The notes: generated from the sequence alone by a model not told the origin. A DNA stretch of 10,482 nucleotides from Bacteroidales bacterium (GCA_017471085.1 JAFUWW010000090.1:1-10482); one strand, 5' to 3'; shown: positions 1 to 7,377, counted from the stretch's first letter. Made by a program: numbers and translations.

Positions 1-1137
1 GTCCTCCGCTATGGAGAATCCGTTGGGATTCATTTCCTTGACCAGACGGGTGGCGAGTGCCAGATAAATGACGGCGTCTTCGTCGACTCCGCTGTCGAAA
101 TACAGGCTGTAATTGCCGAAATCCTTCCCGAGCCCATGGTCCCAGTACAGCATGGATGTAACGCCGTCGAAGCGGAAACCGTCGATCCTGTACTCTTCCA
201 TCCAGTATTTTACGTTGGACAGGAGGAAATAGCGGGTTTCGTCCTTGCCGTAGTCGAAGCAGCGGGAGCCCCAGGCGGGGTGGTCTCCCTTGGGACCGGA
301 GTGGAAATAAAGGTGGTCCGTCCCGTCGAATTCCGAAAGGCCTTCAAGGGTGTTTTTCACGCTGTGGCTGTGGACGATATCCATAATCACGGCGATGCCT
401 TTCCCGTGAGCGTCGTCCACCAGGGCCTTGAACTCCTCGGGGGTGCCGAAACGGGAGGAAAGCGCGAAGAAATTGCTTACCTGATAGCCGAAGGATCCGT
501 AGTAGGGGTGCTCCTGCAGGGCCATAATCTGGATGGTATCATATCCCAGCTGCTTGACGCGGGGAAGGACATCCCGGCGGAATTCCTCGAAAGTCCCTAC
601 TTTTTCTTTCTCGGAGGCCATGCCGATATGGCACTCGTAGATGAACGGATGGGGCCGCTTTCCGGCGTGGCCGTGCTTCCAGACATACTTCTGGGCAGGA
701 TTCCAAACCTGGGCGCTGAAGACTTTGGTGACCTCGTCCTGGACTACACGGGTGACGTAGGAAGGCAGGCGCTCTCCGCCGCCGCCGGGCCATTCGATGT
801 AAAGCTTGTACAACTGGCCGTGGCTGAGGAACATCTCCGGGAGCTTGATTTCCCAGTTCCCGTTTCCGACCGGATTCAGGGCATAGGCGTCCGTGCGCTT
901 CCAGTTGTTGAAATCTCCGATGAGGAAGATCTTGCTGGCGTTGGGAGCGAATTCGCGGAACACCCACGAGCCGTCATCGCATTTGTGGAGGCCGAAGTAC
1001 ATGTGGTTGTTCACGGCATCTTTCAGAAGCCCATCCCCGGCGATGTGCCTGAGGGTCTGCCAGATACGCTCGTGGCGGGCATCGATGGCGTCCTTATAAG
1101 GGCCCAGCCAAGGATCGATTTCGTAAATTTTACGCAT
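1..1137 (-). CDS. glgB: 1,4-alpha-glucan branching enzyme, N-terminal part (cut by window edge)
   Basis: This enzyme makes alpha-1,6 branches in glycogen by transferring short alpha-1,4 glucan chains; it acts in the cytoplasm. I translated 379 codons from the ATG at 1135-1137 to the window edge without a stop. Residues about 57-110 look like a CBM48 module (FREFAPNASKIFLIGDFNNW at 60-79). The GH13 barrel begins near 167 (YECHIGMAS). GH13 region I is DIVHSHSVKN (253-262). Region II is DGFRFDGVTSM with the expected nucleophile Asp324. The last two residues in the window, Glu378-Asp379, hold the expected general acid. The pattern (HSHSVKN, FDGVTSMLY) is that of the eukaryote-like branching enzymes common in Bacteroidota, usually about 660-700 residues, so roughly 55 percent is present. 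The gene starts 9 bases after the xseB stop and probably shares its transcript. No frameshift is seen. Confidence 0.93.
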   Translation of the reverse strand, partial: MRKIYEIDPWLGPYKDAIDARHERIWQTLRHIAGDGLLKDAVNNHMYFGLHKCDDGSWVFREFAPNASKIFLIGDFNNWKRTDAYALNPVGNGNWEIKLPEMFLSHGQLYKLYIEWPGGGGERLPSYVTRVVQDEVTKVFSAQVWNPAQKYVWKHGHAGKRPHPFIYECHIGMASEKEKVGTFEEFRRDVLPRVKQLGYDTIQIMALQEHPYYGSFGYQVSNFFALSSRFGTPEEFKALVDDAHGKGIAVIMDIVHSHSVKNTLEGLSEFDGTDHLYFHSGPKGDHPAWGSRCFDYGKDETRYFLLSNVKYWMEEYRIDGFRFDGVTSMLYWDHGLGKDFGNYSLYFDSGVDEDAVIYLALATRLVKEMNPNGFSIAED

Positions 1138-1146
1138 ATGTCAGAT

Positions 1147-1335
1147 TTAATCTTTGTCCAACGAATCTATTTTTTCCTTCACGGTACGCAGATACTCCCG
1201 GCACTGCTTCAGCAGTTCCTTGCTCCTTCCCACCAGGGCGTCGATGTCGTCCAGCTTGGTTTCCGGATTCTCCACCTTGGCCGCGATTTCCTCCAGTTCG
1301 GCAATCGCCTTCGCATAGTCAAATTTCTTTTCCAT
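1147..1335 (-). CDS. xseB: Exodeoxyribonuclease VII small subunit
   Basis: This 62-residue protein is the small subunit of exonuclease VII. Several copies bind the coiled-coil part of XseA to form the nuclease that degrades single-stranded DNA from both ends. The sequence fits the family: FDYAKAIAELEEIAAKVEN at the N-terminus, then a short charged region and a second helix (LVGRSKELLKQCREYL), with no catalytic residues expected. It is slightly shorter than the roughly 75-80 residues of proteobacterial forms, lacking mainly tail. Its ATG overlaps the xseA stop by one base (TGATG), a layout that suggests translational coupling and a controlled ratio to the large subunit. Small subunit directly after large subunit is a common arrangement, which supports both calls. 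Confidence 0.93.
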   Translation of the reverse strand: MEKKFDYAKAIAELEEIAAKVENPETKLDDIDALVGRSKELLKQCREYLRTVKEKIDSLDKD

Positions 1336-2741
1336 CAGGCTATATTGATTTTATCATTATCCCTCTTTTCCGAGTACACTTCATCCACTTTGGCGGTGAG
1401 GGAGCCGTCCGTGAAGCGGACGCCGATGCGGTCTCCCTTGCGCACTTTTTCCACGGTCTTCAGCACCTTGTTGTCTTTCCCTGTCACCAGCACATAGCCC
1501 AGGCTCAGGATGTTTCTGGGATCCGAGGCCTTGATAAGGGCTTCCTTCAGGGCGACGGAAGAAACTTCCTGGCTTACGCGGGCCTGGGCCGCAAAGCGGA
1601 GCCGGTGCACCAGGCCGTCGGCGACGCGCTCATGCGCCGCGTACTTGTGCAGGAACCCCCGGGAGATGCGCCCCACCGCCTGCGACACGGTATTCTCCAG
1701 GGCCGACAGCTTCCGGTTGAGGCCCAGGCGGATCCTGGCTTCCAGCGCATCCGCATCCCGCTGCATGGTGGACAGGCGGAGCTGCACCGCACGCTGGACG
1801 CGGGTGTCCAGGGCGCCCAGTTCCAGTTCTTTCCCGCCCACCAGGCGGAGGGCGGCCGTCTGTACGCGGTTGAACAGCCGGTCCAGCATCTGGTCCTGCA
1901 CCTGGTAAGCATCCAGGAAAAGGTCCGCCAGGGCCGTGGGCGTTTTCACGGAGGCATGAGCCACCATATCAGCGATATGTACGTCCCGGTCGTGGCCGAT
2001 GGCGGTAATTACCGGAACAGGACAGGAAGCAATGGCGACAGCCAGCTCGTAATCGTCGAAACAGGAGAGGTCCAGTTCGCTGCCGCCGCCGCGGAGGATG
2101 AGGATGGCGTCATACCCTTTATCCTCTGCATCCAGCAGGGCGGACATAATAGAGGCGGGCGCCTGCTCCCCCTGCATCAGGGCCTCGTGCAGGTCCAGCC
2201 GGAAAGCGTAGCCTTGGGGGTTCTCCAGGAGGTGCCGGCGGAAATCCCCGTAGCCGGCAGCCGTCTTGGACGTAATGACCGCCAGACGGTACGGCAGGTC
2301 CGGGAGGGCCAGTTCCTTCTGCATTTCCATATACCCCCCCGCCGTGAGTTTTTCGATGGCCCGCTTGCGCTCCAGGGCCTTCTCCCCCAGGGTGAAGGCC
2401 GGGTCGATGTCTTCGATGAAAAGGGAAATGCCGTACAGTTCGCTATAACTCACCTGCACCTTTACCAGCACGGTAATGCCGGCCTGCAGGGCCTGCCCGG
2501 TGGTCTGCTCGAAAAAAGCCTTGAGGCGGGGATAGTACCATTTCCAGATCATGGCGCGGGACTGGGCTACCGGTCTACCGCCCTGGCTCTGGGACAGTTC
2601 CAGATAGCAGTGCCCGTTTGTCCGGGGGCTCCAGGAACTGATCTCCGCCTTCACCCAATACCGCCCCTCAAAAGCCTCCCCTACCGCTTCCCTGATGCGG
2701 AGCTGCAGCTCCAGCAAGTCCATATAATCCTTCTGTGCCAT
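1335..2741 (-). CDS. xseA: Exodeoxyribonuclease VII large subunit
   Basis: This is the catalytic subunit of exonuclease VII, which trims single-stranded DNA in repair and recombination. From the ATG at 2739-2741 it is 468 residues. An N-terminal OB-fold-like region covers about 12-115. The catalytic domain has TAAGYGDF (160-167, Asp166 matching the family's catalytic Asp), LRGGGSELD (216-224), and AIGHDRDVHIAD (247-258) with His250 and Asp253 in the conserved GHxxD positions. A long helical, probably coiled-coil, segment follows at about 285-400. The tail (407-456, DPRNILSLGYVLVTGKD and KGDRIGVRFTDG) is typical of XseA. An upstream in-frame ATG at 2804 would add 21 residues, but a promoter lies between the two starts and the added residues do not resemble the family, so I chose 2741. 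The gene heads an xseA-xseB-glgB transcript. Confidence 0.95.
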   Translation of the reverse strand: MAQKDYMDLLELQLRIREAVGEAFEGRYWVKAEISSWSPRTNGHCYLELSQSQGGRPVAQSRAMIWKWYYPRLKAFFEQTTGQALQAGITVLVKVQVSYSELYGISLFIEDIDPAFTLGEKALERKRAIEKLTAGGYMEMQKELALPDLPYRLAVITSKTAAGYGDFRRHLLENPQGYAFRLDLHEALMQGEQAPASIMSALLDAEDKGYDAILILRGGGSELDLSCFDDYELAVAIASCPVPVITAIGHDRDVHIADMVAHASVKTPTALADLFLDAYQVQDQMLDRLFNRVQTAALRLVGGKELELGALDTRVQRAVQLRLSTMQRDADALEARIRLGLNRKLSALENTVSQAVGRISRGFLHKYAAHERVADGLVHRLRFAAQARVSQEVSSVALKEALIKASDPRNILSLGYVLVTGKDNKVLKTVEKVRKGDRIGVRFTDGSLTAKVDEVYSEKRDNDKINIA

Positions 2742-2748
2742 AGTCTTA

Positions 2749-2780
2749 CAAAGATACAATTTTTCTCTCATCCTGTCAAA
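2749..2780 (-). promoter_or_regulatory. Bacteroidota-type promoter of xseA-xseB-glgB
   Basis: On the minus strand the element TATCTTTG (2749-2756) matches the -7 consensus TAnnTTTG exactly. A TTTG (2777-2780) lies 20 bases further upstream, matching the -33 element at its usual distance. Only seven bases separate the -7 box from the xseA ATG, so the message should have almost no leader. This is the best promoter in the window because both elements are present. Confidence 0.82.
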
Positions 2781-2797
2781 TGACAAGCACAGATATT

Positions 2798-2813
2798 CCG
2801 GCATCGGTGCCGG
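2798..2813 (-). other. Short GC hairpin between the exported-protein gene and xseA
   Basis: Six perfect base pairs (CCGGCA/TGCCGG) close a four-base loop. It lies 33 bases past the stop of the upstream minus-strand gene and just ahead of the xseA -33 element. No T-run follows on either strand, so it is at best a weak or Rho-assisted terminator, or it may protect the 3' end of the upstream message. The function is inferred only from its position. Confidence 0.4.
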
Positions 2814-2845
2814 CAGTGAGTTCCGCGCCGGATTTGGGGCCCGGT

Positions 2846-3364
2846 TTAAAAGTTCAGGGAGACGCCCAGACCACTACGCGTGGGGCCCAGGCGCCAGGAT
2901 GCGGCATACCCGTTCCGCCGGTTGTAATCGTCGGCAATCCATTTCAGCCGGCCCTTGCCGATGAAATGGAAGACAAAGCCCGCACCGGCGATAGCGCCGA
3001 TGCTCCCGACGATACTGCTCACAAGGACGACATCCCGCTCGTGTATCTGGGGAGAATCAATGAGAGCGGCATAGAACGCAATGTCCGCCGCCAGCAGACC
3101 GGCCCCGACCCAGCCCAGCGTCAGGCCCACCCTGCGCTGTTTCTGGGCTCCCAGATAAGTGTCGTAATAGACCTGTTCACCGATGAGGTCGTGGATGGCT
3201 TCTTCCGAAAGGCGGTTCCCGCCCATAGAAAAATCTCCCTTGCCCGTATAATACAAACGGCCGGGCTGTACGCCGCCATTGTCCTTGTACTGGGCCAGGG
3301 CCGTTATGCAGGAGAGCAGGAGCAGCCCCGCAACAAGGGAAAACTTTGTAATCAATTTTTTCAT
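2846..3364 (-). CDS. Exported/envelope protein of unknown function
   Basis: I do not recognise a named family. The 172-residue product starts with a clear signal peptide (MKKLITKFSLVAGLLLLSC, ending ALAQ at 22-25). Two cleavages are possible: signal peptidase I after Ala24, or lipoprotein processing at Cys19 (LLSC, an imperfect lipobox). A polar stretch follows (YYTGKGDFSMGGNRLSEEAI, 39-58). Then come two strongly hydrophobic glycine/alanine-rich segments at about 79-102 and 111-136, a basic patch (GKGRLKWIADDYNRRNG, 136-152), and a tail ending in LGVSLNF. This order (signal peptide, YY.G, two glycine-rich hydrophobic stretches, a DxYN element, a final Phe) resembles small hypothetical proteins I associate with Bacteroidota envelopes; that resemblance is from memory. 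It has its own promoter and stands between two operons without joining either. Confidence 0.8.
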   Translation of the reverse strand: MKKLITKFSLVAGLLLLSCITALAQYKDNGGVQPGRLYYTGKGDFSMGGNRLSEEAIHDLIGEQVYYDTYLGAQKQRRVGLTLGWVGAGLLAADIAFYAALIDSPQIHERDVVLVSSIVGSIGAIAGAGFVFHFIGKGRLKWIADDYNRRNGYAASWRLGPTRSGLGVSLNF

Positions 3365-3388
3365 ATTGCACTGCTTGTTAATCGATTA

Positions 3389-3396
3389 CAAATATA
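3389..3396 (-). promoter_or_regulatory. -7 promoter box of the exported-protein gene
   Basis: TATATTTG on the minus strand matches TAnnTTTG exactly and ends 24 bases before the ATG at 3362-3364. No good -33 TTTG is seen at the normal distance, because that place is taken by the nadE terminator stem. The call rests on the exact -7 match and its position. Confidence 0.65.
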
Positions 3397-3428
3397 AACA
3401 AAAAATCCGTGGAAAATATCCACGGATT
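3396..3428 (-). terminator. Intrinsic terminator after nadE
   Basis: Reading the minus strand after the nadE stop, a perfect nine-base stem AATCCGTGG/CCACGGATT (3420-3428 with 3404-3412) closes a seven-base loop. It is followed by TTTT, G and TTT (3403-3396). The stop codon is only six bases away (3435). This is a classic Rho-independent terminator and marks the end of the engB-prs-orf-der-nadE operon. On the plus strand the stem is not followed by a good T-run, so it works in one direction. Confidence 0.88.
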
Positions 3429-3434
3429 GGAAAT

Positions 3435-4172
3435 CTACAGTTCCGGCTCAAAATGCGGGATTGGCTTGAGCTTGAAAAGGTTGGTCACATGCTTGCGGTC
3501 GATGAGGGCCTTGGTGGCCGGGGCGTCGATTTCCCCGGTGCGGATGTAGCGGTCCAGCACGGCGTAGGTGAAGCCCAGGTTGTCCTCGTCGGTGAGGCCG
3601 GTGAGACCGTCGGAGGGAGCCTTGCGTACCAGGTCTTCCGGAAGGTCCAGTTCCATGCCGATGGCCAGCACTTCCTGCACGGTGAGCCCGCCCAGCGGGG
3701 AGAAATCCCCGGCGGCGTCGCCGTAGCGGGTGCTGTACCCCACCCAGTCTTCCGACAGGTTGCAGGTGTTCACCACGCGGCCGTTGTTGCTCTGCGAGAC
3801 GGCATACAGGGCCGTCATCCGCAGGCGCGGCGCCATGTTGATGCGCGTCTGGGCCGATGCCTCCCGCCCCAGCTGCGCCTCCACCTCTGCCATCAGGGCC
3901 TGGAAAGCGGGCCCGACATTCACATTGTACCGCTTGATTCCCAAGTGATTGATCAGCCTGATGGAGTCGTCGATATCCGGCTGTACGCCATTGGGCATGG
4001 TAACGCCGATCACACGGTCTGCGCCCAGCGCCTCTACGCACAGGGCGGCACATACGCTGCTGTCCTTGCCGCCGGAAATGCCCAGCACGGCATTGCAGCC
4101 TTTACCGTTTTCCTCGAACCAGTCGCGTATCCACTGTACGCATGCGTCTTTTACTTTTTTTGCGTCAAACAT
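3435..4172 (-). CDS. nadE: NAD synthetase, ammonia-dependent form
   Basis: NadE adenylates nicotinate adenine dinucleotide with ATP and amidates it to NAD, the last step of NAD synthesis. The 245-residue protein has the N-type ATP pyrophosphatase loop SGGKDSS (33-39), the signature TRINMAPRLRM (109-119), the substrate-binding stretch GYSTRYGDAAGDFSPLGG (145-162) and APSDGLTGLTDEDNLGFTY (185-203). There is no N-terminal glutaminase (nitrilase) domain, so it should use ammonia directly, and the length fits that class. Its ATG lies three bases after the der stop, so it is the last gene of the operon. A strong terminator follows. PRPP made by Prs in the same operon is a precursor for NAD synthesis, which gives the pairing a metabolic logic. 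Confidence 0.95.
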   Translation of the reverse strand: MFDAKKVKDACVQWIRDWFEENGKGCNAVLGISGGKDSSVCAALCVEALGADRVIGVTMPNGVQPDIDDSIRLINHLGIKRYNVNVGPAFQALMAEVEAQLGREASAQTRINMAPRLRMTALYAVSQSNNGRVVNTCNLSEDWVGYSTRYGDAAGDFSPLGGLTVQEVLAIGMELDLPEDLVRKAPSDGLTGLTDEDNLGFTYAVLDRYIRTGEIDAPATKALIDRKHVTNLFKLKPIPHFEPEL

Positions 4173-4175
4173 AGT

Positions 4176-5483
4176 TTATTTGGCTCTGGTGTAAATCTGG
4201 ACGGGGCAGCCTTCGAAGTCGAAGTGCTCCCTGAGTTTGTTTTCCAGGAAACGCTTGTACGGATCCTTCACCCACTGGGGCAGGTTGCAGAAGAAAGCGA
4301 ACTGCGGAGTCCGGGTAGGAAGCTGCGTCACATACTTGATCTTGATGTACTTGCCCTTCCAGGCGGGCGGCGGATAATTCTCGATTTCCGGCAGCATGGC
4401 GTCGTTCAGCTGCGATGTGGGAATCTTCCGGGCCATGTTCTCCGCCACACGGGCGGCGGCGTCCAGCACGTCCAGGATGCGCTGCTTGTTCAGCACGGAC
4501 GTGAAGATGACGGGCACGTCGTTGAACGGGGCCAGGCGGGCCTTCAGGGTTTCCGTATAGTCCCGCATGGTATTGCTCTCCTTCTCGAAGAGATCCCATT
4601 TGTTCACGACCACCACACATCCCTTGCGGTTTTTCTGGATGATGTTGTAGATGTTCATGTCCTGGGCCTCCATGCCCAGCGTAGCGTCGATCATCAGGAT
4701 GCAGACGTCGCTGTGCTCGATGGTGCGCATGGCCCTGAGCACGGAATAGAACTCCAGGTCCTCCGTCACCTTACCCCGCTTGCGCATGCCGGCCGTATCC
4801 ACCAGCATGAATTCGTGGCCGAATTTGTTGTAATAGGTGGAGATGGAGTCGCGCGTAGTGCCCGCCACCGGCGTGACGATATTGCGTTCCTCGCCCAGGA
4901 GGGCGTTGGTCAGGGACGATTTGCCCACGTTCGGACGCCCCACGATGGCGATGTGGGGGAGGTCCGCATGGTCGTCATCGGCCCGGGCGTCTTCCGGCAG
5001 GACGCGAAGGATCTCGTCCAGGAGGTCTCCCGTGCCGGAACCGTTGGCGGCGGAAATGCTCCAAACCTCGCCCAGCCCCAGGCCGTAGAAGTCGAAGGCA
5101 TCATACATCTTTTCGCCGCTGTCCACCTTGTTCACGCAAAGCACCACGGGCTTTTTGGAACGGCGGAGCAGATCGGCAATTTCAGCATCGTAATCCGTGA
5201 TTCCCGTTGCGGCCTCGCACATGAACAGGATCACGTCGGCCTCGTCTATGGCGATCACCACCTGCCGGCGGATGGCATCCTCGAAGACGTCATCCGAGTT
5301 GGAGGTGTAGCCGCCCGTGTCCACCACGGAGAACTCACGGCCGCTCCATTCGCATTTGCCGTAATGACGGTCGCGGGTGACACCCGCCGTCTCATCTACA
5401 ATGGCCTGACGCATGCCCACCAAACGGTTGAACAGCGTAGACTTTCCTACGTTCGGTCTCCCGACTATCGCAACTAAAGCCAT
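4176..5483 (-). CDS. der: Ribosome-assembly GTPase Der (EngA), two tandem G domains
   Basis: Der is an essential GTPase that binds the 50S subunit during late ribosome assembly. At 435 residues it has the normal length and order. The first G domain has GRPNVGKS (8-15), DTGG (55-58) and NKVD (118-121). The second has GRPNVGKS (182-189), DTAG (229-232) and NKWD (294-297). A KH-like domain follows from about 350 to the end ([14 protein letters not shown] at 371-384, then a QIYTRAK tail). Switch I threonines appear as AGVTRD and AGTTRD. The usual SA of the second G5 loop reads TSVLNKQ here (328-334), a mild variant. It starts three bases after the small membrane-protein gene and ends three bases before nadE, so it clearly belongs to the operon. 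Confidence 0.97.
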   Translation of the reverse strand: MALVAIVGRPNVGKSTLFNRLVGMRQAIVDETAGVTRDRHYGKCEWSGREFSVVDTGGYTSNSDDVFEDAIRRQVVIAIDEADVILFMCEAATGITDYDAEIADLLRRSKKPVVLCVNKVDSGEKMYDAFDFYGLGLGEVWSISAANGSGTGDLLDEILRVLPEDARADDDHADLPHIAIVGRPNVGKSSLTNALLGEERNIVTPVAGTTRDSISTYYNKFGHEFMLVDTAGMRKRGKVTEDLEFYSVLRAMRTIEHSDVCILMIDATLGMEAQDMNIYNIIQKNRKGCVVVVNKWDLFEKESNTMRDYTETLKARLAPFNDVPVIFTSVLNKQRILDVLDAAARVAENMARKIPTSQLNDAMLPEIENYPPPAWKGKYIKIKYVTQLPTRTPQFAFFCNLPQWVKDPYKRFLENKLREHFDFEGCPVQIYTRAK

Positions 5484-5486
5484 AAA

Positions 5487-5753
5487 TCAATGTTTTTCGT
5501 ATTCATAAAGGGCGCATGACGAGCATGCGTCGGAAAATTCGCCGTTGCAGTGTTCCGGCTTGGCACCCTTGCCTTTGCGGGCCGCCAGCATCTCCATCTC
5601 TTCCTGCTTGGCGCACTTGATTCCCCGCTTGCGCATTTCCGGATTCGTGGAGATTTCACCGTCCGGGAAAGGACGGTGGAAAAAGAAAATGTTCACGCCG
5701 AGCAGCAACACGGCGATTCCCACGAAAACGAGAGCGGCAAGGAAGGTTTTCAT
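5487..5753 (-). CDS. Small single-pass membrane protein with four cysteines, unknown function
   Basis: I cannot name this 88-residue protein. Residues about 4-25 form one hydrophobic segment (AALVFVGIAVLLLGVNIFFF) with a single Lys before it. It is probably an uncleaved anchor, with the remaining 63 residues on one side of the membrane; the topology is undecided. The soluble part is basic and has Cys47, Cys69, Cys77 and Cys80, the last two as CSSC, with FPDGEISTNPEMRKRGIKC (29-47) just before. Four cysteines with a CxxC pair could bind a metal or form disulfides; that is inference. The spacing to prs (3 bases) and der (3 bases) argues strongly that it is a real, co-translated gene rather than a chance frame. 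I recall similar short anchored proteins in other Bacteroidota but cannot confirm this here. Confidence 0.83.
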   Translation of the reverse strand: MKTFLAALVFVGIAVLLLGVNIFFFHRPFPDGEISTNPEMRKRGIKCAKQEEMEMLAARKGKGAKPEHCNGEFSDACSSCALYEYEKH

Positions 5754-5756
5754 GCG

Positions 5757-6752
5757 TTACAGGGGGAATTCGGACGAAATGGGTTCGTAATTGTATACAC
5801 GGAGGATCATCCGGGCGAAGGTTTCCGCCATGGATACCACACGGAACTTGCCCTGGAGGTCTTTCTTGGAAGGATCAAGCGGAATGGTGTCCGTCACGTA
5901 CACTTCCGTGAGGGCGCTCTTGTCGATACGCTCGTATGCAGGGCCGGAAAGCACGGCGTGGGTCGCAAAGGCACGCACGCTGTTGGCACCGCGGCGGAGC
6001 AGCTCATTGGCGGCCTCCGTCAGGGTACCGGCGGTATCGATGATATCGTCAATGATCACGATGTCCCGGCCTTCCACCTCTCCGATAGGGACGATTTTCT
6101 CCACCACATTGGCCCGTGCGCGGGTCTTGTGGCAGATCACCACCGGCGTATGCAGGTGCTTGGCATAGGCATTCACGCGTTTGGCGCCGCCCATGTCCGG
6201 AGCGGCCAGCGTCAGGGTGTCCTTGAACTGTTTGTGCAGTTTTTCCAGAATGCCCAGGAAATCGTAACTGGCATACAGGTGATTCACCGGGAAATCGAAG
6301 AAGCCCTGGATCTGGTCTGCGTGCAGGTCGCAGGTCATGATGGCGTCGGTACCCGCCACTTTGAGCATGTTGGCCACCAGCTTGGCGCCGATGGATACAC
6401 GGGGCTTGTCCTTGCGGTCCTGCCTGGCCCAGCCATAATAGGGAATGACGGCAATCACCTTGTTGGCCGATGCGCGCTTGGCGGCATCGATGGTCAGGAG
6501 CAGTTCCATCAGGTTGTCCGTGGGCGGGAACGTGGACTGGAGGATGAAGCAGGTGGCGCCGCGGACACTCTCGGAGAACGAAGGCTGGAATTCACCGTCG
6601 CTGAAACGGGCGACATCCAGACCGCCCAGAATCACATCCGGTTCATCGGGTCTTTTCATTCGGTTCATGGCCTCGACCACCTTTTCGGCGAAGTAACGGG
6701 TTGCATCGCAGCTGAAAATAGCCATGCGGTGCTTATGGACATCGTTTATCAT
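5757..6752 (-). CDS. prs: Ribose-phosphate pyrophosphokinase (PRPP synthase)
   Basis: Prs transfers pyrophosphate from ATP to ribose 5-phosphate. The product PRPP feeds purine, pyrimidine, histidine, tryptophan and NAD synthesis. The 331-residue protein has both phosphoribosyltransferase-like halves: RFSDGE (49-54), the ATP loop region YYGWARQDRKDKPR (105-118), the signature DLHADQIQGFFD (142-153), and the PRPP-binding loop VIIDDIIDTAGT (232-243). An insert around residues 31-45 (RMKRPDEPDVILGGL) is a lineage feature. The chosen ATG (6750-6752) overlaps the engB stop by four bases (ATGA), which suits translational coupling. An internal ATG nine codons later (MAIFSC) is possible and would lose only a short tail. 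Three bases separate it from the next gene. Confidence 0.96.
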   Translation of the reverse strand: MINDVHKHRMAIFSCDATRYFAEKVVEAMNRMKRPDEPDVILGGLDVARFSDGEFQPSFSESVRGATCFILQSTFPPTDNLMELLLTIDAAKRASANKVIAVIPYYGWARQDRKDKPRVSIGAKLVANMLKVAGTDAIMTCDLHADQIQGFFDFPVNHLYASYDFLGILEKLHKQFKDTLTLAAPDMGGAKRVNAYAKHLHTPVVICHKTRARANVVEKIVPIGEVEGRDIVIIDDIIDTAGTLTEAANELLRRGANSVRAFATHAVLSGPAYERIDKSALTEVYVTDTIPLDPSKKDLQGKFRVVSMAETFARMILRVYNYEPISSEFPL

Positions 6753-7345
6753 ATAGTTAAAAGAATAGATCCAATATAATCAAGCAATTCTTCCTTTCCC
6801 AAACCGGAGACCGATGAGGTGACAAAGACGGGCGGAAGTTCCTCCCAGTCCACCAGCAGGCGGTCTTTGTTTTCCTGCACCTGGGCATCCAGGGCCGATT
6901 TTCCCTGCTTGTCGGCCTTGGTGAAGACCAGGCCGAACGGGATGCCCTTCTCCCCCAGCTCGGAGATGAAACGGAGGTCCACCTCCTGCATGGGATGACG
7001 GCTGTCCAGCAGCACCATGAGCATCACCAGCTCTTCCGAGTTGTTGATATAGTCCCAGATGATGTGGCGGAGCCGGGCACGGTCTTTATCCGACAGGCGG
7101 GCGTAGCCGTAGCCGGGAAGATCTACCAGATACCACTTGTCGTTGATAAGGAAATGATTGACCAGCTGCGTTTTGCCGGGCGTCTGGGAAGTCTTTGCCA
7201 GTTTGCCGTTTCCGGTGAGCATGTTGATGAGGGAACTCTTCCCCACATTGCTCCGCCCGATAAAGGCAAATTCCGGAAGCCGCAGCTGAGGCTTCTGCCC
7301 CACCCGCGTGCTGCTGCCGGCAAATACCGCTTTGGTGACCTTCAT
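6749..7345 (-). CDS. engB: Ribosome-biogenesis GTP-binding protein EngB (YsxC/YihA)
   Basis: EngB is a single-domain GTPase needed for 50S subunit assembly. From the ATG at 7343-7345 it is 198 residues with GRSNVGKS (30-37), the switch I region SQTPGKTQ (53-60), DLPGYGYA (75-82) and TKAD (142-145). The start matches family length and the usual MKVTKAVFAGSS-type opening. A possible TTG start at 7370-7372 lies within the -7 promoter box and so cannot be used from that transcript. An AAGG stretch just upstream of the ATG may help ribosome binding. It is the first gene of the engB-prs-orf-der-nadE operon and its stop overlaps the prs start. Its partner GTPase Der is three genes downstream, so this one transcript encodes two large-subunit assembly factors. 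Confidence 0.95.
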   Translation of the reverse strand: MKVTKAVFAGSSTRVGQKPQLRLPEFAFIGRSNVGKSSLINMLTGNGKLAKTSQTPGKTQLVNHFLINDKWYLVDLPGYGYARLSDKDRARLRHIIWDYINNSEELVMLMVLLDSRHPMQEVDLRFISELGEKGIPFGLVFTKADKQGKSALDAQVQENKDRLLVDWEELPPVFVTSSVSGLGKEELLDYIGSILLTI

Positions 7346-7369
7346 AACCTTCTTTCCGGTTTTCGTGTA

Positions 7370-7377
7370 CAAAGGTA
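7370..7377 (-). promoter_or_regulatory. -7 promoter box of the engB operon
   Basis: TACCTTTG on the minus strand matches TAnnTTTG exactly and ends 24 bases before the engB ATG at 7345. No convincing -33 TTTG is present. It is back to back with the tadA -7 box 21 bases away, so both promoters share one short divergent region. Confidence 0.65.

Noticed and set aside
3279..5477. A 732-codon open frame on the plus strand opposite nadE and der.
   Set aside because: It is fully antisense to two well-supported enzymes. Its protein is a low-complexity run of His, Val, Gly and Gln with no domain. It results from GC-rich third positions, like the frames opposite glgB/xseB, xseA and prs (136-1497, 1605-2783, 5550-6779).
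7346..7372. A longer EngB with a TTG start at 7370-7372.
   Set aside because: The codon overlaps the -7 box (7370-7377), so the message would begin after it. The ATG at 7345 also gives normal family length.
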